This document shows positions 29,493-32,442 of a stretch of DNA of 32,442 nucleotides, in pieces; position 1 is the first letter of the stretch; every line of letters starts with the position of its first letter. A program made the translations under genes and the position numbers. Origin of the DNA: Alsobacter sp040380755 (GTDB lineage Bacteria > Pseudomonadota > Alphaproteobacteria > Rhizobiales > Beijerinckiaceae); assembly GCA_040380755.1 (NCBI GenBank), contig JBEIIL010000036.1:1-32442 (forward strand). The letters run 5' to 3'. A model generated the notes under the pieces. That model searched no databases. It worked only from the letters and a program-made list of their open reading frames with translations, and had not been told where the DNA came from.

Positions 29493-30386
29493 ATGAATGC
29501 CCCCGCCCCCCGCCAGGCCGGCCTCGCGCTCGGCATCGCCCTGATGCTGCTCGGCATCTTCCTGTTCGTCGCCAACGACGTATTGGGCAAATGGCTGGTC
29601 GCCACCTATGGGGTCGGCCAGATCCTGCTGGTGCGAAGCCTCGCCGCGCTGGCCATGTTGGGGCCGTCGATCCGCCGCGAGGGCGCGGAAGCGCTGCTCC
29701 ATCCGCCACGGCCTGGCCTGCAGGCGGTGCGCGTGCTGCTGTCGACGCTGGAGGTCGCGGCCTTCTACTGGTGCGTCGCCTATCTGCCGCTGGCCGACGT
29801 CGTCACCTTCGACCTCGCCGGACCGATCTGGGTCGCAGCGCTGTCGGGGCCGCTGCTCGGCGAGCGGGTGAGTTGGCGCAGCTGGGGGGCGATCCTGCTG
29901 GGCTTCGCCGGCGTCGTCATCGCCATGCGGCCCTCGGCCGAGACGCTGAGCCTGCCCTCGCTGGTGGCGGTCGCAGGCGGCCTGTTCTTCGCCCTGATGA
30001 TGATCGTCACCCGCCATTTGCGTGGCACCAGCGGCACCGTGCTGGTCACCTGGCAGACAGTGGCCGCCCTGGCGTTCGGTGCCGTGGCGTCGCTGTTCCA
30101 CTGGGTGCCGCCGTCCTGGACGGATCTCGCTTTGCTCGGCCTGCTCGGCGTCGTCGCCACGCTCGGCCATATCTGCGTCAATCGCTCGCTGATGCTGGCC
30201 CCCGCGGCCATCGTGGTGCCCTACCAGTACACGCAGATCGCCTGGGCGGTGCTGCTCGGCTGGCTGGTGTTTGGCGACGTGCCTCAGGCCGCGGTGTTTG
30301 TCGGCTCCGCCGTCATCGTCGTCGCCGGCCTGGCCCTGTTCGTCGACAGCCAGCAGCCAAAGCCTGGCGACAGGGAGGAGCGTTGA
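29493..30386 (+). CDS. DMT-superfamily (EamA) transporter
   Basis: A 297-residue membrane protein with ten hydrophobic helices forming two EamA repeats. It shows LGIFLFVANDVLGKWLVATYGVGQILLVRS at the N-terminus, DVVTFDLAGPIWVAALSGPLLGERVSWRSW at the end of the first repeat and PAAIVVPYQYTQIAWAVLLGWLVFGDVPQ at the end of the second. This spacing is typical of the RhaT/EamA drug/metabolite exporters; the substrate is unknown. The ATG at 29493 is the probable start (the TTG at 29484 is in frame). Its stop codon overlaps the putative -35 box of the metY promoter. Confidence 0.87.
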   Translation: MNAPAPRQAGLALGIALMLLGIFLFVANDVLGKWLVATYGVGQILLVRSLAALAMLGPSIRREGAEALLHPPRPGLQAVRVLLSTLEVAAFYWCVAYLPLADVVTFDLAGPIWVAALSGPLLGERVSWRSWGAILLGFAGVVIAMRPSAETLSLPSLVAVAGGLFFALMMIVTRHLRGTSGTVLVTWQTVAALAFGAVASLFHWVPPSWTDLALLGLLGVVATLGHICVNRSLMLAPAAIVVPYQYTQIAWAVLLGWLVFGDVPQAAVFVGSAVIVVAGLALFVDSQQPKPGDREER

Positions 30387-30411
30387 CGCTCACCAGGTCG
30401 TTCGATAAAAA
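30383..30411 (+). promoter_or_regulatory. Candidate promoter of metY
   Basis: TTGACG (30383-30388), overlapping the TGA of the upstream gene, is followed after 16-17 bp by ATAAAA/TAAAAA (30405-30411). A small inverted repeat, CGTTC (30399-30403) / GAACG (30412-30416), surrounds the -10 element and might be an operator. The call is by eye only. Confidence 0.4.
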
Positions 30412-30467
30412 GAACGCACTTCCGCTTTACCGTCACGAATGAGTCATATCCCGACGAGGAGAACGCC

Positions 30468-31754
30468 ATGACCGACACCAGGGCCCCGGGCTTTTCCACC
30501 CTTGCCATTCATGCGGGCGCGCAGCCCGATCCCTCGACAGGAGCGCGCGCGACGCCGATCTACCAGACCACGTCTTTCGTGTTCGACGATGTGGATCATG
30601 CCGCCTCGCTGTTCGGGCTGCAGGCCTTCGGTAACATCTACACCCGCATCGGCAACCCGACCTGCGCGGTGCTGGAGGAGCGCGTCGCCGCGCTCGAGGG
30701 CGGCACCGCCGCCCTGGCGGTGGCCTCGGGCCACGCCGCGGAATTTCTGGTCTTCCACACGCTCATGCAGCCGGGCGACGAGTTCATCGCCTCGCGCAAG
30801 CTCTATGGCGGCTCGATCAACCAGTTCAACCACGCCTACAAGAACTTCGACTGGCGGGTGAAGTGGGCCGATCCGGACAACCTCGCCGAGTTCGAGGCGG
30901 CCGTCACCGACAAGACCAAGGCGATCTTCATCGAGTCCATTGCCAATCCGGGCGGTGTCGTCACCGACATCGAGGCCATCGCGGCGATTGCCCATCGGGC
31001 CGGCGTGCCGCTGATCGTCGACAACACCATGGCGACCCCCTATCTGATCCGTCCGTTCGAGCATGGCGCCGACATCATCGTCCATTCGGCCACCAAGTTC
31101 CTCGGCGGCCACGGAAATTCCATCGGCGGCGTGATCGTCGACGGCGGACGGTTCGACTGGGTCAAGTCCGGCCGTTACCCGATGCTGACCCAGCCGCGCC
31201 CCGAATATGGCGGCATGGTGCTGGCAGAGACCTTCGGCAATTTCGGCTTCGCCATCGCCTGCCGGGTGCTCGGCCTGCGCGATCTCGGTCCGGCCCTGTC
31301 GCCCTTCAATGCCTTCATGATCCTCACCGGCATCGAGACCCTGCCGCTGCGCATGCAGCGCCATTCCGACAACGCGCTGGTGGTGGCACGGCATCTGGCC
31401 GCCCACCCGAACGTGTCGTGGGTCAGCTATCCGGGCCTCGAGGGTGATCGCTACTACGATCTCGCCAAGCGCTACAGCCCGAAGGGTGCCGGCGCGGTGT
31501 TCACCTTCGGCCTCAAGGGCGGCTACGAGGCCGGCGTGTCGCTCGTCTCCAACCTCAAGCTGTTCTCGCATCTGGCCAATATCGGCGACACCCGCTCGCT
31601 GGTGATCCACCCGGCCTCGACCACGCACCGCCAGCTTACGGCCGAGCAACAGTCGCAGGCCGGCGCAGGCCCTGAGGTGGTCCGCCTGTCGATCGGGCTG
31701 GAAGACGTGCAAGACCTCATCGGCGATCTCGACGAGGCGCTCGCCGCCAGCTGA
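30468..31754 (+). CDS. metY: O-acetylhomoserine sulfhydrylase (aminocarboxypropyltransferase)
   Basis: A 428-residue PLP enzyme of the Cys/Met-metabolism family that makes homocysteine from O-acetylhomoserine and sulfide in the cytoplasm. TPIYQTTSFVF (29-39), YTRIGNPTCAVLEERVAALEGG, IFIESIANPGG and VDNTMATPYLIRP are typical, and the Schiff-base lysine is K210 in HSATKFLGGHG. The length and the LSPFNAFMILTGIETLPLRM segment favour MetY over the shorter succinylhomoserine enzyme. GAGGAGA lies six bases before the ATG at 30468. It appears monocistronic with its own promoter in the end of the DMT gene. Confidence 0.94.
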   Translation: MTDTRAPGFSTLAIHAGAQPDPSTGARATPIYQTTSFVFDDVDHAASLFGLQAFGNIYTRIGNPTCAVLEERVAALEGGTAALAVASGHAAEFLVFHTLMQPGDEFIASRKLYGGSINQFNHAYKNFDWRVKWADPDNLAEFEAAVTDKTKAIFIESIANPGGVVTDIEAIAAIAHRAGVPLIVDNTMATPYLIRPFEHGADIIVHSATKFLGGHGNSIGGVIVDGGRFDWVKSGRYPMLTQPRPEYGGMVLAETFGNFGFAIACRVLGLRDLGPALSPFNAFMILTGIETLPLRMQRHSDNALVVARHLAAHPNVSWVSYPGLEGDRYYDLAKRYSPKGAGAVFTFGLKGGYEAGVSLVSNLKLFSHLANIGDTRSLVIHPASTTHRQLTAEQQSQAGAGPEVVRLSIGLEDVQDLIGDLDEALAAS

Positions 31755-31847
31755 GGTTTACAGGGGTCAAGGCGCACCCGCGCGCGTCACGGCAGCATGG
31801 CAGGATTGCTCCGGATGGCCCGGAGCGGTCCAGCCAGCCGGGGCCCC

Positions 31848-32276
31848 ATGTACAAGCATATTCTCGTCCCGACCGACGGCACCGCCCTCTCCAACAGGGC
31901 CGTGCGCGAGGGCGCGCTGCTGGCTGTGTCGCTGCGCGCCGATCTGACCATCATGACGGTAACGGAGCCGCCGCCATCACCGTTGAGCGAAGCGGCAATG
32001 GCGTGGCCGGCTGAGCGGACACCCGTTGCTGCCCAGGCTGACGTGATCCTGGAGGAGGCCGCCCGGATTGCCCGCATCACCGGGGTTGAGCCCGCGATAC
32101 AGCAGCGCGAGAGCGACCAGCCCTAGCAGGCCATCATCGACGCGGCCCGCGAGGCCGGCTGTGATCTGATTGCCATGACGTCGCATGGCCGCAACGGTGT
32201 CGCCGCCCTGATCCTCGGCAGCGAGACCACGAAGGTCCTTACCCACTCGCGGATCCCGGTGATCGTCTACCGCTGA
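31848..32276 (+). pseudogene. Universal stress protein gene interrupted by an in-frame amber codon
   Basis: The frame starts MYKHILVPTDGTALSNRA, the usual UspA N-terminus, and runs to a TAG at 32124-32126 (codon 93). After the stop the same frame continues with QAIIDAAREAGCDLIAMTSH, GRNGVAALILGSETTKV and IPVIVYR to a TGA at 32274. The last block is the normal UspA nucleotide-binding and dimerisation end. A tyrosine codon is expected at codon 93, so a single TAC/TAT to TAG change explains it. The intact gene would encode 142 residues, the family's usual size. The truncated product would lack the ATP-binding loop. Its end overlaps the opposing ctaA gene by 10 bp. Confidence 0.85.
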
Positions 32277-32442
32277 GCGGGCACGCCGGCCAACAGGCGC
32301 CAGTGCACCACGGCCATGGCCAGAACCACCATCGCCAGGCCCTGATGGGCAAGGCCGAGGCCAAGCGGCACCTGCCAGAGCAGCGTCGCCACGCCGACGG
32401 CCGCCTGTGCCAGCACCAGCAGGGCGACCACGCCGGCCCGCC
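32267..32442 (-). CDS. ctaA: Heme A synthase CtaA/COX15 (C-terminal part, runs off the window)
   Basis: The last 58 residues of a membrane protein: two hydrophobic helices with AGVVALLVLAQAAVGVATLL and WQVPLGLGLAHQGLAMVVLA. The helix-histidine pattern (LLWQVPLxLxLxHQGLA) is the C-terminal COX15/CtaA heme-binding segment with its conserved histidine. The enzyme converts heme O to heme A for cytochrome c oxidase. The stop codon is at 32269-32267, overlapping the end of the convergent usp pseudogene. The 5' portion is outside the window, so full length cannot be judged. Confidence 0.72.
   Translation of the reverse strand, partial: RAGVVALLVLAQAAVGVATLLWQVPLGLGLAHQGLAMVVLAMAVVHWRLLAGVPAQR

Noticed and set aside
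30387..30467. SAM-II type riboswitch upstream of metY
   Set aside because: The 81-bp leader lacks the conserved SAM-II pseudoknot elements by eye; only a short CGTTC/GAACG hairpin near a promoter is visible. The metC leader (1241-1469) also showed none.
32124..32126. Amber codon of the usp gene as a pyrrolysine or programmed read-through site
   Set aside because: No pyrrolysine machinery is seen, and tyrosine is the expected residue, so a single-base nonsense change is the simpler explanation.
1..32442. A new multi-gene defence, CRISPR, phage or transposon system
   Set aside because: No repeat-spacer array, nuclease, helicase, methylase, toxin-antitoxin pair, transposase or integrase was recognised; the only mobile signature is the att-like repeat around the Rieske gene.

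Overview
The window is GC-rich chromosomal DNA from an alphaproteobacterium, most probably of the order Hyphomicrobiales (Rhizobiales). Supporting signs are an AapJ-type general amino acid binding protein, an NDUFS4-like complex I gene, a two-domain cold-shock protein beside a DUF192 gene, a DUF6455 gene, an Anbu proteasome-like protease, and a TAGAGC-bounded dispersed repeat of a kind I associate with rhizobial genomes. The genus cannot be fixed from this sequence. No CRISPR array, IS element, integrase, phage module or recognisable defence system is present. Most of the window is ordinary housekeeping and transport DNA.

Layout. 1-1240 (minus): two tandem AapJ-type binding-protein genes separated by a strong hairpin. 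1470-2657 (plus): metC-type lyase. 2696-5456 (minus): a tightly coupled operon of ArnT-like transferase, GT2 polyprenyl-phosphate glycosyltransferase and LAB_N membrane protein. 5582-7538: an AT-richer insert carrying an orphan Rieske oxygenase and a decayed minus-strand gene. It is bounded by a 16-bp copy of the 3' end of tRNA-Arg(TCT) and by the tRNA itself, so it looks like a remnant tRNA-targeted island. 7654-9331 (minus): NDUFS4-like, tRNA-Pro(TGG), DUF192, double cold-shock protein. 9456-12419 (minus): DHA2 exporter, phosphopantetheinyl transferase (ATGA overlap), sirtuin. 12529-14645: a DUF4239-like membrane protein and a divergent MFS transporter. 14646-16381: a minus-strand terminator, a four-cysteine DUF6455 gene behind an FNR/FixK-like box, and a duplicated-topology membrane protein. 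16473-19174: DMT transporter, lysophospholipase-like hydrolase, two small ORFs and a dispersed repeat. 19178-24328 (minus): htpX, then the malonate genes matB and matA behind a DUF3095 gene. 24415-27335: a small membrane protein with a disturbed start, a lipoprotein esterase, a truncated and frameshifted LivK-type pseudogene and an amidohydrolase. 27352-29220: Anbu protease, divergent glutaminase and tRNA-Glu(TTC). 29493-32442: DMT transporter, O-acetylhomoserine sulfhydrylase, a universal stress protein gene broken by an amber codon, and the 3' end of ctaA.

Functional links. The ArnT/GT2/LAB_N trio fits lipid-linked sugar synthesis and transfer to lipopolysaccharide. MatA/MatB form a malonate to malonyl-CoA to acetyl-CoA route. 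MetC and MetY act in methionine/cysteine metabolism. The clearest leads are the tRNA-Arg att-like duplication around the Rieske gene, the FNR/FixK-like promoter on the four-cysteine DUF6455 gene, and four separately damaged genes (decayed minus frame, livK, small membrane protein start, usp), which suggest recent gene loss or, for the single-base cases, possible sequencing errors.
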